Assembly (NCBI GenBank): GCA_009840005.1
Contig: VXOR01000073.1
Span: 95,120 to 159,119, forward strand
Length of the DNA stretch: 64,000 nt
From: Gemmatimonadota bacterium
GTDB lineage: Bacteria > Latescibacterota > UBA2968 > UBA8231
Reading direction: 5' to 3'
Each line of letters starts with the position of its first letter. Positions within the stretch are counted from its first letter, which is position 1. Both the position numbers and the translations under genes were made by a program. A model generated the notes under the pieces. It saw only the letters and a program-made list of their open reading frames with translations, did no database searches and had not been told where the DNA came from. This document shows, one piece after another, positions 17,795 through 28,100 of this stretch.

Positions 17795-18709
17795 ATGCAA
17801 GATCGCATCCGCGAAATTCTAAGCTGGTATGGCAGCGACAACCCCGGCACCTTGACCAACTTGGCGCGCCTACTCAACCACGGCGCGCTCGGCGGCACCG
17901 GTAAGCTGGTCATTCTCCCCGTAGATCAAGGCGTCGAGCACGGGCCCGGACGCAGCTTCGCCCCCAACCCGCCCGCGTACGATCCGCGCTATCACTTTGA
18001 GTTGGCTATTGACGCTGGCCTCAGTGCATACGCCGCCCCGCTCGGGTTCCTCGAAGCCGGCGCGCGCGACTACGCCGGCGATTTGCCACTGATTCTCAAG
18101 CTCAACAACCGCGAAAACCTCCACTCCGACGCAGACCCCACGCAGTCGCTGACCGGCTCCATTGCCGCCGCTCTGCGCTTGGGTTGCGTTGGCATTGGCT
18201 ACACGGTCTATCCGGGTTCGGCCCTGCGGCAGGAGATGTACGAGAAGCTGCAAGCTTTGGCTGAAGAGGCCAAGCGGTACGGTTTGGTCGTGGTAGTCTG
18301 GTCTTATCCGCGCGGCACGGACTTGAGCAAGGAAGGGGAAACCGCGCTCGACGTCACTGCGTACGCCGCTCAAATCGCCGCCCAGCTAGGGGCCCATGTC
18401 ATCAAGGTCAAACCGCCGACAGCTCACATTGAGCAGGACGAAGCCTGCAAGGCGTATGCAGATGTGCCGGCTGGCACTTTGGCCGAGTGCGTGAGCCACG
18501 TGGTGCAATCGGCTTTTAACGGGCGGCGCGTGGTGATCTTTTCTGGCGGCCCGGCCAAGGGCGAAGAGGAAATTATCGCGGAGATCACTGGCATCCGCGA
18601 TGGCGGCGGGTTTGGCTCCATCATCGGCCGCAACGCCTTTCAGCGCGAGCGCGGGCAGGCTCTGGATCTGTTGCAGCGGATTGTGGGGATCTACGCCGAC
18701 GAGCAATAG
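17795..18709 (+). CDS. Class I (DhnA-type) fructose-bisphosphate aldolase
   Basis: This is a Schiff-base aldolase of the archaeal/DhnA group. It would interconvert fructose 1,6-bisphosphate with the two triose phosphates, or act on a related sugar phosphate. Family segments are LVILPVDQGVEHGPGRSF (about 39-56), LILKLNNRENL (about 102-112), HVIKVKPP with the likely Schiff-base lysine region (about 203-210), VVIFSGGPAKGEEE (near 246-259) and GIIGRN-like SIIGRNAFQR. The chosen ATG at 17795 gives 304 residues and has GAGAAAGG at a good distance; an ATG at 17756 overlaps the preceding terminator. It is probably monocistronic. Confidence 0.88.
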   Translation: MQDRIREILSWYGSDNPGTLTNLARLLNHGALGGTGKLVILPVDQGVEHGPGRSFAPNPPAYDPRYHFELAIDAGLSAYAAPLGFLEAGARDYAGDLPLILKLNNRENLHSDADPTQSLTGSIAAALRLGCVGIGYTVYPGSALRQEMYEKLQALAEEAKRYGLVVVVWSYPRGTDLSKEGETALDVTAYAAQIAAQLGAHVIKVKPPTAHIEQDEACKAYADVPAGTLAECVSHVVQSAFNGRRVVIFSGGPAKGEEEIIAEITGIRDGGGFGSIIGRNAFQRERGQALDLLQRIVGIYADEQ

Positions 18710-18806
18710 CAGTCCTACATTCATAAAAGAATCCGCAGATGGACGCAGAAGTAGAAACAAGACGATCTGCATATCGAATCGTTCAAGTCATTCAGGATTG
18801 TTATAG

Positions 18807-20255
18807 ATGCACATCACCGACGCCCAACTTGCCACGTACAAAGAACAGGGCTTCCTGATCGTCGAGAACTTCCTTACTAAAGACGAGCAGCAAGCCGCGC
18901 TCGATGGCTTCTTCACTCATTTTGCCCCGCCCTACGACCAATACCTAGCCAACGACCGCCGCAACGACACCCCTCAGCAAATACTTTTCCCTTGGGACCA
19001 CTCCGGCCTCAATCACGTCACCGTCCATCCCGATCTGATTGACGCGGCTGAGCGGGTCTTAGGTACGCGCGAGATTCGCCTCTGCGAGGGCCACCTAGGT
19101 ATGAAATACGCCGGCGAGGAATACGGAACCAATTTTCACATCGACTACGGCAATAACACATTGGGGCCGATTATTGAGCCCGACGATTTTATGAACTTGG
19201 TGTGTTTCTACTGCTTTGACGATGTCGAAGAAGGGATGGCACCGATCCGCATGGTGCCCAAGGGCTGCTCCGATGCGGAAGCCGTGCCGATGATCGTCCC
19301 CGGCGGTTCGGTGTGCCTCTACAGCGTCTTTACCCGCCACGCTGCCTCGGATTTCACTGCGCCAGCAGGGCACCGCCCGGTTATGTGGGTGGGCTTCACT
19401 CGCAAGGACCGCCCTTGGGACGGCGGTCGCACCTTCACGTATAAGAGCGGTGCTCAAGGCGCGGCCATGAATCGCTTCATGGCTGAGGCCACTCCGCGCC
19501 AGCGCGAACTGTTGGGCTTCCCGCCGCCGGGCGACTCGCTATGGACGGAAGAATTTATCGCGGGGATGGCGACGCGGTATCCGGGATTTGATCCTGCCCC
19601 CTATCGCACGGCGAGGAACGACGATGCGGGAACGCTTAACCCCCGCTACGTGAATCGTCGCGTCGTCCTTCCCTACGGACTCAAAGTAGAAGAGATAGAA
19701 CAGGCGGTGGAGGAGATGTACCGACTGTTTCACGGATTGAACAACTCCCTCGAAAGCAGCGGCTTCCGTCCATTGGAGGAATTGCTGCTGGGCAATTCGC
19801 TGTCCGGTATGATCTCCGAGTTTCTCGTAAAAAATATCGCCCGCGCTGCTGAAACGCTGGAGGCCAATGCGAAGGTAGGAGGACATCCCGATCTGCTGCC
19901 GCAAGGCCATTACGCATCGAATCTAGTGTTAAAAGGGGACGAAGGTATCGAAATCAAGTCGTCCATTCAAAGCGGTGGGTGGGGGCACAACCCAGAGGAC
20001 TGCTGGCTAATGGTATTTCGCTATGCGATTGGCGAGCAGGAAAAAGGGACTTCTACTCCGCTGACATTCCTCGAAATTCTCTGCGCCAAGCTCGACGAAG
20101 CGGATTGGTCATTCTCAGGCCGCACCGGTGATTCGCGCAGGACGCCCACGGCGTCCATAACGGCTGCTGGTGTCGAGAAGCTACGAAACAATTTTCTCTA
20201 CCGGCTGCCCGGCGTCGGCGTCGGTCGCCATCGAGCCATCCTCGCCGACCCCTAA
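18807..20255 (+). CDS. Phytanoyl-CoA dioxygenase (PhyH) fused in frame to a PD-(D/E)XK restriction endonuclease
   Basis: Residues 1 to about 268 form an Fe(II)/2-oxoglutarate dioxygenase of the PhyH family. The iron motif HIDYGNN gives H111 and D113, with a distal histidine at 178 or 189, and the segment ends in RYPGFDPAPYR, where such proteins normally stop. Residues from about 282 to 482 are a different protein. NRRVVLPYGLKVEEIEQA, RPLEELLLGNSLSGMISEFL, GGHPDLLP (D362) and GIEIKSS (E382, K384), then GHNPEDCWLMVFRY, fit a type II restriction endonuclease core. A GTG codon at 19650 (residue 282) could start it separately, but no Shine-Dalgarno sequence precedes it. It faces the methyltransferase gene tail to tail, six bases apart. 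Whether one fused protein or two are made is unknown. Confidence 0.8.
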   Translation: MHITDAQLATYKEQGFLIVENFLTKDEQQAALDGFFTHFAPPYDQYLANDRRNDTPQQILFPWDHSGLNHVTVHPDLIDAAERVLGTREIRLCEGHLGMKYAGEEYGTNFHIDYGNNTLGPIIEPDDFMNLVCFYCFDDVEEGMAPIRMVPKGCSDAEAVPMIVPGGSVCLYSVFTRHAASDFTAPAGHRPVMWVGFTRKDRPWDGGRTFTYKSGAQGAAMNRFMAEATPRQRELLGFPPPGDSLWTEEFIAGMATRYPGFDPAPYRTARNDDAGTLNPRYVNRRVVLPYGLKVEEIEQAVEEMYRLFHGLNNSLESSGFRPLEELLLGNSLSGMISEFLVKNIARAAETLEANAKVGGHPDLLPQGHYASNLVLKGDEGIEIKSSIQSGGWGHNPEDCWLMVFRYAIGEQEKGTSTPLTFLEILCAKLDEADWSFSGRTGDSRRTPTASITAAGVEKLRNNFLYRLPGVGVGRHRAILADP

Positions 20256-20261
20256 GCGCCT

Positions 20262-21515
20262 TCAGCCGAACAAGCTTGGCTGTTCCCCTGCTTTCGGAAC
20301 CAGCTTGCTTTCTCCGTTGACCTCCAGCATGACCAATTGCGGAATTGCGGCTTTTGCGGTCTCGAAAAACGCAGGGTCGCTTTCAATACCAATACTCTCG
20401 TAACCCACTGCACACGCGGCAGCGATGGTCGAACCCCCTCCCATGAAGGGATCGAGCACTACTCCCTCACCCAACGGCAGAGCTGCGCGCACGATTTGGC
20501 GCATAAAGCTCTGCGGCTTAAGGGAGGGATGCGGCGCAATGTCGCGTTCCGCTGGCCGAGTGGGCGCACTGCGAATGACGTCGCCGAAAGGACGCTCGGC
20601 ATTGATCCGTCTCAGTCCGCCCGTCTTCCACACGCGCAGGTTGTCCTGTACACGCCCCTCGCACGGCTTGCGAAATAGGCCCCAAGGCTCCCAACCGGAG
20701 CGAGGCATAACGGTGACGTCCGCAAATTCGTCGTGTGCATTTTTAGGACGATCGCCGCCCCGCAGTGTCTGTACTAGGCGGATGATCTCACCGCGTTTCT
20801 CAAAGCCGCTTTCGACGAGGGCGGCATAGACCAAGTGCGACAACAGGGGGTTGGCGGCAATGAAAACGTGCCCTCCAGGCACAAGCACTCGCAATGCCCG
20901 CTCGCCCCATTGTCCAAAGAATGCGGCAAGCTGCTGCTTGTCGCCGTTACTGAGGACGGTAAAGCGAGGTAAGGGCTGGCGGACGCAGCCGTCTAAAGCT
21001 GGGGGGATGCGCCAGACGCCACCCCGTCCGCGCCGGAGTTTGTCCTTTTCCTGAGTGGTGTACTCTTTCAGGCCGTAGGGCGGGTCGGTGACGATGGCGT
21101 GGACGCTATTGGGGGGGCGGTGCTCCATCCATGAAAAACAATCTTCTTGAATGAGTTGATATGAAGCTTCGCCGGTCTGGTAGAGCGCTTGGGACTCGGC
21201 GACAGTAGGAGGTGCATCTTGCGGATGGTCGGTACGCCCAAAGGTGCCGCGCAGGATCGCCGACACTTCGGCAGGATGCTGCGATAGAATTTCTCGAAGA
21301 TCGGAGGGCAGGTAATCGGCCAAGATGAGGAGCGGATCAGGATCGGTCTCACAGATTTGGGCTAGACGTCGGACTGTCGCTTCGGCGGGTCGGGCCTTGC
21401 CACTTTCGAGGCGGGAGATGTACCCTTTCGAGACCCCAAGGCGGTTCGCCACATCGGCTTGGGTCAATCCGCTTTCGAGGCGAGTTTGCCGCAGGTGATC
21501 CCCAAACTGGACCAT
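20262..21515 (-). CDS. HTH-fused site-specific DNA methyltransferase (amino-methyltransferase, beta-type motif order)
   Basis: The product is 417 residues from ATG 21515. An XRE-type helix-turn-helix (TQADVANRLGVSKGYISRLE) fills about residues 5-60. It is followed by a methyltransferase with motif IV TDPPYG (about 143-148) before motif I LDPFMGGGST (about 354), the beta-class order for N4-cytosine or N6-adenine methylation. The start is set by a promoter at 21555-21583, which rules out an in-frame start at 21587; GGAGG stands 11 bases before ATG 21515. A start at 21533 remains possible. The HTH probably represses its own promoter and times methylation relative to the endonuclease (inference from known HTH-MTase proteins). 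Its partner is the endonuclease half of the convergent gene. Confidence 0.9.
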   Translation of the reverse strand: MVQFGDHLRQTRLESGLTQADVANRLGVSKGYISRLESGKARPAEATVRRLAQICETDPDPLLILADYLPSDLREILSQHPAEVSAILRGTFGRTDHPQDAPPTVAESQALYQTGEASYQLIQEDCFSWMEHRPPNSVHAIVTDPPYGLKEYTTQEKDKLRRGRGGVWRIPPALDGCVRQPLPRFTVLSNGDKQQLAAFFGQWGERALRVLVPGGHVFIAANPLLSHLVYAALVESGFEKRGEIIRLVQTLRGGDRPKNAHDEFADVTVMPRSGWEPWGLFRKPCEGRVQDNLRVWKTGGLRRINAERPFGDVIRSAPTRPAERDIAPHPSLKPQSFMRQIVRAALPLGEGVVLDPFMGGGSTIAAACAVGYESIGIESDPAFFETAKAAIPQLVMLEVNGESKLVPKAGEQPSLFG

Positions 21516-21554
21516 GCAGACGTTCTCCTCCATGAGGGTGGATGATCTTCGCGT

Positions 21555-21583
21555 AATATAGTTCGGTTTACTTGTTTGGTCAA
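21555..21583 (-). promoter_or_regulatory. Promoter of the HTH-methyltransferase gene
   Basis: On the minus strand TTGACC (21578-21583) and TATATT (21555-21560) are separated by exactly 17 bases, a near-consensus sigma-70-type promoter. Transcription would begin near 21548, leaving a short leader before ATG 21515. It lies in the gap after oppF, so the R-M gene does not depend on the transporter operon. Confidence 0.75.
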
Positions 21584-21597
21584 CCATGTTCGTATCG

Positions 21598-22611
<1,014 letters not shown>

Positions 22612-22615
22612 CGGG

Positions 22616-23623
22616 CTAATCCCCTCCTTCTTCGGTGTGGATGAAACAACGGGCGCGGTGATGTGGCCCTACTTCTGCGGACGCGGGCATTTGCTGTTCG
22701 CAAATGGGGCCGACCTTTTGCGTGCAGCGGGTGTGGAAGGGGCACCCCTCGGGCAGGGCGTACGCGCTGGGGACGCTGCCCTCAATCGGCTCGATGTGTC
22801 GGCGTTTGCCCGTCAGGCTGGGGATGGATTGCAATAGGGCCGCGGTATAGGGATGTGCCGGGCTGTCGAAAATTGCGGCTACTGGCCCCTCTTCGACGAT
22901 CCGCCCCATGTACATCACATAGACGTATTCGACTGTGTGAGCGATCACGCCTAGATCGTGAGTAATCAGCATCAGCGCTAGTCCCAACTCGCGCTGGAGT
23001 CGCTGGATTAGCTTGAGCACCCGCGCTTGGACGGTCACGTCGAGTGCCGTGGTTGGCTCGTCGGCGATTAAGAGCCGCGGATTGCTCGCCAGTGCCATGG
23101 CAATCATCGCCCGCTGGCGCATGCCGCCCGAAAGCTGGAAGGGGTAGTCGTCGGCGCGGTCCTGTGGATCGGGGATGCCGACTAAGTGCAATAGTTCGAC
23201 GACTCGCTGCCGCGTTGCTTCTGAGGACAGCGAGTCGTGGAGCTGGATCATCTCGGCGATTTGGTTGCCAATGGTGTGCACCGGCGAGAACGCGGTCATT
23301 GGCTCTTGGAAGATCATGGAGATGTCGCCGCCTCTGATCTGGTGCATCTCGTCGCTGTGCGCGTCGAGCGCGGCGAGGTCGATTTCTCGCTCGTCCAGCT
23401 TGCGGCGGTAGCGGATGTGGCCGCTGGTTATCTCGGCTGCTGGCGGCAAAATCTGTAGCAGGGCGTTGGAGGTCATGGTCTTGCCGCAACCGCTTTCGCC
23501 GACGATGCCCACAGCTTGGCCGGTGTTGATGCGGAAGCTGACGCCGTTGAGCGGCCGCACCACGCCCTCGTCGCGAGTGATGCGCACGCTCAGGTCGTGG
23601 ACGTCGAGTAGGGGAGCGGTCAT
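22616..23623 (-). CDS. Oligopeptide/dipeptide ABC transporter ATP-binding protein (OppD-like)
   Basis: The 335-residue ATPase carries Walker [16 protein letters not shown]-loop [16 protein letters not shown], signature [14 protein letters not shown], Walker [13 protein letters not shown] and the switch histidine ITHDLG. The C-terminal domain has CPFHTRC...C, as in OppD. It precedes oppF with a 4-base gap. Its start codon is only six bases after the stop of the DUF2283 gene, so it now sits at the end of a defence-type operon and may be transcribed from it. In an intact operon it would follow oppC. Confidence 0.93.
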   Translation of the reverse strand: MTAPLLDVHDLSVRITRDEGVVRPLNGVSFRINTGQAVGIVGESGCGKTMTSNALLQILPPAAEITSGHIRYRRKLDEREIDLAALDAHSDEMHQIRGGDISMIFQEPMTAFSPVHTIGNQIAEMIQLHDSLSSEATRQRVVELLHLVGIPDPQDRADDYPFQLSGGMRQRAMIAMALASNPRLLIADEPTTALDVTVQARVLKLIQRLQRELGLALMLITHDLGVIAHTVEYVYVMYMGRIVEEGPVAAIFDSPAHPYTAALLQSIPSLTGKRRHIEPIEGSVPSAYALPEGCPFHTRCTQKVGPICEQQMPASAEVGPHHRARCFIHTEEGGD

Positions 23624-23629
23624 AGGTAG

Positions 23630-23830
23630 CTAAGCGGTCTCGAATTCCAAGGCAGAGAGATTCAGATTGGACGAGCGTTTCGACAGATAGAGCATTTCCA
23701 CGCCCACTACTTCGTTTGATTCGTTGTAATCGAGTACCACTCCCGGCGAGACCTCTGCGGACTCGACGATGGTAGAATCATCGAGGCGCAGGTAGAGCGC
23801 ATCGGCTTCTTTATCGACATGTAGTTTCAT
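23630..23830 (-). CDS. DUF2283 family protein
   Basis: The product is 66 residues, with the DUF2283 pattern: MKLHVDKEADALYLRL at the start, then VVLDYNESNEVVGVEML. The family is small and beta-rich and is usually encoded directly after a DUF4258 gene. The pair is suspected to act as a toxin-antitoxin-like module, but function is not established. The start overlaps the DUF4258 stop by four bases, and the stop is six bases before oppD. DUF2283 is the likelier antitoxin partner; that is inference. Confidence 0.85.
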   Translation of the reverse strand: MKLHVDKEADALYLRLDDSTIVESAEVSPGVVLDYNESNEVVGVEMLYLSKRSSNLNLSALEFETA

Positions 23831-24102
23831 AATTTTCCTTTCATGTTTCGGTCAAAAAATACGCTCACCACCCGCCAAGGTGCAACGCGGGTGTTGACAG
23901 CGACGCGCAGTATTCGATTGTCCCGCTCTGGGATAGAACGGAAAAAACGCTCTACCTCGGGGTCGTTTGGGTCGGGCATGCGCAATGCTGGTTCGGCTAC
24001 TGCTAGTTTGACCCACTCTATGGGGATCATTCGTTCGGCCATCGCATGAACCGCGTGCTTGGTACATTCCAGTTTTCCCGATTCGGATGGCATGTTACTC
24101 AC
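23827..24102 (-). CDS. DUF4258 family protein
   Basis: The 91-residue product has the DUF4258 layout: an N-terminal KHAVHAMAERMIPIEWV helix ('T.HA..RM..R.I') and a C-terminal strand-rich part (RILRVAVNTRVAPWRVVSVFFDRNM) resembling RelE-fold proteins. It overlaps the DprA-like gene by 8 bases and DUF2283 by 4 bases, so all are translated from one message. A toxin role is plausible but unproven. Confidence 0.83.
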   Translation of the reverse strand: MSNMPSESGKLECTKHAVHAMAERMIPIEWVKLAVAEPALRMPDPNDPEVERFFRSIPERDNRILRVAVNTRVAPWRVVSVFFDRNMKGKL

Positions 24103-24766
24103 TTATATCCATAACCAGAGACGCAAAATTTTCGGCATGGATCGGCACAACGCCAAGCTCCACCAGATGCGCGTTGTCTGGCGAGTCTATGGCAAACACC
24201 GGCTTTCCAGCGGCGAGTGCGTCCTTGCACAGTGCCTCAGTTTTGCCGCCTTTTTCGGCGTGGGCGACGAGGATGTGGTCGGCGAACGCGGCGATATAGG
24301 CATTGCGCTGAGCAGCGATTGCTGCGGTGGGGCGACGAATGCGGTCGGCAAAAAAGGACAGAATCATCAAGCGCCCTTCGGCTAACGGCTCCTGCCAGTT
24401 TTTGGGAATCCGCATTAGGCCAAGCCCTCGCGCAGGACAGACCACGACGGACGCCGAGCCGCGCAACAGCAAGTCCAAGCACTCCTTCTCCATGGGCGAC
24501 TGAAAACCGCCGATAATCGCGGCATCAGTTTCGCGCAGCATCCGCGCAAGATCGTAGGTTTTGAGGATTACGTCGCCTGGACAGCGCACAGAACAGAAGA
24601 AGCCAATCCGGGTGCTGTCAAGTATGCCGGGGTTGCCCTTCAATGTGAACGTAGGCGCACTCCCAGCGTCAGCACAACGCCGCAACGCTACCGGGGTATC
24701 CGGTGCTCCCGATTCATAGTGTCTAGTCTTCAATTGCTGCTGAAGCACCTTGTTCGGCGAACACAT
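24095..24766 (-). CDS. DprA/Smf-like Rossmann (SLOG-type) protein
   Basis: The 223-residue protein resembles the nucleotide-binding Rossmann part of DprA/Smf. Segments include RIGFFCSVRCPGDVILKTYDLARML, AAIIGGFQSPMEKECLDLLLRG, VVVCPARGLGLMRIP, AAQRNAYIAAFADHILVAHAEKGGKTEAL and GKPVFAID. Classical DprA loads RecA on single-stranded DNA. Short DprA-like proteins of this kind often sit in defence islands, where the SLOG fold may bind a nucleotide. It lacks the C-terminal winged helix of full-length DprA. It starts four bases after the PIN gene and overlaps DUF4258. N-terminal residues before about 40 look poorly conserved, so a later start is possible. Confidence 0.78.
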   Translation of the reverse strand: MCSPNKVLQQQLKTRHYESGAPDTPVALRRCADAGSAPTFTLKGNPGILDSTRIGFFCSVRCPGDVILKTYDLARMLRETDAAIIGGFQSPMEKECLDLLLRGSASVVVCPARGLGLMRIPKNWQEPLAEGRLMILSFFADRIRRPTAAIAAQRNAYIAAFADHILVAHAEKGGKTEALCKDALAAGKPVFAIDSPDNAHLVELGVVPIHAENFASLVMDISE

Positions 24767-24770
24767 ATCT

Positions 24771-25184
24771 TCAAGCCTGCAACCAATTTTCTACATGGAG
24801 CTCGGAAATTCTTTGAAAATGCTTCTCATTATTGGTGACGATCCCAAGTTTGTTCACTATTGCTGTGGCCGCGATCAAAATGTCTGCATCGCCAATCAAT
24901 TCCCCTCGTTTTCGCAGGTCTGCGTATATTTCAGCGGCTTTTGAGATTATCTCTTCGCTCAGGGAGAGGATGGTATTCTGCGAACAGAAGTTCTCAAAGA
25001 CTGCTAGCTGTTTAGTCGCTCCCTTTGCTTTTAGGCCGCGCAGAATCTCATACTGTGTGATGATGGAAAAGTGGAATCTGTGGTGCTCTTTGAGATAGGC
25101 TTGAGCCTTGGAGGTGACTGTGGGATCTTGTCGCATAACTGCGGTTAGAATATCCGTGTCCAACATCGCGCTTCGTAAGGCCAT
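24771..25184 (-). CDS. PIN-domain nuclease (VapC-like), no adjacent VapB
   Basis: This 137-residue PIN protein has the expected acidic residues: MLDTDILTAVM (D9, D11), an E in QYEILRGL (about 47), GDADILIAATAI (D98, D100) and TNNEKHF near the end. PIN proteins cut RNA, commonly as VapC toxins. The usual VapB antitoxin would lie immediately upstream, but that position is filled by the large methyltransferase gene. The start codon shares a base with the methyltransferase stop (TAATG), so translation is coupled. The DprA-like gene follows after four bases. It is either an orphan toxin or a nuclease partner of the methyltransferase (inference). Confidence 0.88.
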   Translation of the reverse strand: MALRSAMLDTDILTAVMRQDPTVTSKAQAYLKEHHRFHFSIITQYEILRGLKAKGATKQLAVFENFCSQNTILSLSEEIISKAAEIYADLRKRGELIGDADILIAATAIVNKLGIVTNNEKHFQRISELHVENWLQA

Positions 25185-28100
25185 TATGGAGTTCTATCTC
25201 CGAAAAAATTGCGACGATCATGAATAATTTCTTCCATGTCATCCAAGTCATCATCGGAGAGTCCTTCATAAACCTTGGCCGCTAGCTTGAGGAGATCACT
25301 GCTATTTTCTTCAAAGGAGGTTTTTAGTCCCATGCGATACTTGATGTCGTAGTTGATGATGAAATCTAATTCCTCGTCGGTGAAGCCATAGTGTTCGGCG
25401 AGTACGCGGTCAATTTCGTCGATAATGGGTTTAGATTTGGACGCATAATACTCGTAATACGAGATTGAATCTCCGCTCTGAGTACTAATCTTTTTCTTTT
25501 TCGCGTTTGCTTGCAAGTCTTTCATCAACCTCGCACTTAGTTCTACTAAAATCCTATCCTCGACAATGCTTTGTTTTATGGGAAGACTCCGTATTACTGT
25601 ATCGCTCAAATGAAAACAATCACTATAAGAAATAAAATACATATAGAACAAAGAACTATTCAAAATAGCACAAACAGCATGTGCTATATCCGAATCAAAA
25701 AAATATAAATATCGACCGTGAGGAGGAGATCCTACGATCCCATTCTTTGAATAATAAGGAAATCCATACTTAACCTTTGTCCAATACTGGGTTGCTTCTT
25801 GATAAAATATAAAATTGCTAGTCTTTTTACTCGAGACAAATAAAGATATTGGACAGGACGAGGATATTTTTAGTTTTCGGAAAATATCACTTTCAACACT
25901 GTCCGAGCATTTGGGAAAAACTCCGTCAATTATAGGAGTATATGAATACGATGTATATCTAATTTTATTGAAGAGATGATGTCGAGCCTCTCCATACCAT
26001 CTTTGGTAGCAAGCTGCTAGCAGACTACTACTAGGATCCTCTCGTTTTCGTCGTGAAAGAAAAACTACGCTTCTGCAATGTTGTAAGCCAGAAAAGAGCT
26101 TTCCAGGTCGATCATCAAATGGAATAACGTACAACTGATTAGTTTTTTCTTTCAAAAGTTTCCGCAACAAAGCCATACGCGAAGAGCTCATCATTGGGAG
26201 CTGAACGATAAAGCTAAATTGTCCACCTGAACATACAAGATTGATGGCTCTTTCTGTACATAGATTGTGGAGATTGCCGCATTTTTCTGTTTCATAGCCT
26301 CTGATGACGTACGATTTTTTTATAGTCGAATATTCCTTCCACGGCGGATTCCCAATAATCACGTCAAACCCACCGCCGTCCATAATCCCATAAAACTCGA
26401 CAAACCAGTGAAATGGCTGGTGGCTGTCCCGCCATTTCCGGTACGCTCGTTCATCTCCGGTCTTGACGCCGTAATCACCCGCCAAATAGTGATCCAATTC
26501 GTCTCGCAGGTTGTCGAGCCATTTTCGCAATTTCGTCTTGGCGTTGGTGAATTCAACCGCATCCATCTCGCGCTCAGTCTGCATCTCTCGAAACTGACGA
26601 AAGGCCCGGTCGGCAATTTCGGCGTCCTCTTCAATGCGTTTCAGCTTGGCCTTATCTTCCGGATAGAGCATTCTTTGCTGGCCATCCGAGGTGGCGACGA
26701 ATGCATCCTGTATTTCCTTGAGCGTCGTGAATCCGACAAGTGTATTCCCAGCGCGGACATTGAAATCAACGTCGGGCAGCGGCTCGATCTGCTCGTAACT
26801 CTCCAACTGAGCGACCAGCTTTAGGAAGAGCCGTAGCTTGCAGATTTCCACAGCCTCTTCCATGATGTCCACGCCATAGAGGTTATCGACGATAATGGAC
26901 TTGAGAATGAAGTACCGCTCGCTGGCGTGGCTGGCAACCTGTTCCAGCACCTTGCGGAAATCACTTAGTTTCTCTGGACGATGCTTGCGTTTCGAGCGTT
27001 CCAGATCGTCGAGGAATCCCTGCATGGTTTCTAAGCAGGCAGTGTATATCGGCTCCAAGATGTTGAGCGCGGCAAACAAAAAGGCACCGGAACCGCAGGT
27101 GGGATCAAGGATGGAGACCTGAGTAATCGCCTTCCAAAAGGCGCGAATGAGTTCAGGCCCCTCGCTTCCCGCGATCACGTCTTGGGCGAATTTCTCGATG
27201 TCCAGATTGTACGTGATGAGATCATTGACCGACGTGACCTCGCCGGCAGTGAGCTTAGCGCGGACTTCTTCATAGTGCTGACGGCGGGCTACGTGCTCGC
27301 GCCAAGTTTCAGTGGGAAGAGCATAGTCGGGCGGGGCCGCCTTGTTCCAATCTCCGCGCTTGGACACGTCTTGCAGGCCAACAGCTATCTCAGGCGGTAA
27401 CTCGCGCTTTTTCGCAAGAGCTTCCCCTTTATGGATGTCGTAGGTAATGCCGTGGCGAACTGCCTCGTAAAAATACCGGTCTGGGTCGTCCGCTAATAGC
27501 TGCCACACCCCGCCGCCGGGCTTGAAGGCGATGGAGCACTCCTTCTTCGCCCGATCAAACAGGAAGGGAATGATGGTGTTGCGGCTGATGTAGCCGGTGA
27601 TGTCCTCCTTAGTATAGTAGGCCCCCATCTGCTTCTGATTGATGTACTTCTCGAAGATGTAGCCGAGGACATCGGGATTGATCTCGTTGTCATTGCGAAG
27701 CGGCCGATCGTCGAGATGCCACTGGTAAGCGTCGAAGAAATCGAATATCTGCTGAAATGCCTCATCCGGGATGTGGATGTCTTCGTTGTCGCGTTCTAGG
27801 TCGTGGACTTCAAAGAGGCCGCCGTTAAGATAGGGAATCTCGCCCAGCAGTTCGGCCAACTCGGGTGTGCGGTCGGCCTCTGGCTGCCCCAGTCCCTCGT
27901 GAAACAGCCGCAGAAGAAACAGTCGGTAGAACGTCTGAAAGCGATCCTCCCCGTACGCTGTCTGCATACGTTGCAGGCGGTTTTGCAGATAATCTGTATC
28001 GCCGTCTAGGAAGCCGCGCTTCTGAATGAAGTAAATGAACATCATCCGGTTTAGCATCAGCGAAGCGTACCATTCGCGGTCGGCTACGTTCTCGATTCCT

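Noticed and set aside
18735..18760. Short intergenic motif tccgcagatggacgcag before the dioxygenase gene
   Set aside because: It resembles an intergenic sequence common in environmental genomes, but one copy cannot support any function here.
21515..21587. N-terminal extension of the HTH-methyltransferase starting at 21587
   Set aside because: The promoter -10 (21555-21560) lies within this extension, so the transcript would not contain its start codon.
24771..25184. A hidden VapB antitoxin for the lone PIN gene within the methyltransferase 3' end
   Set aside because: No alternative frame upstream of 25184 shows a ribbon-helix-helix or AbrB pattern, and the methyltransferase frame is intact to its stop.
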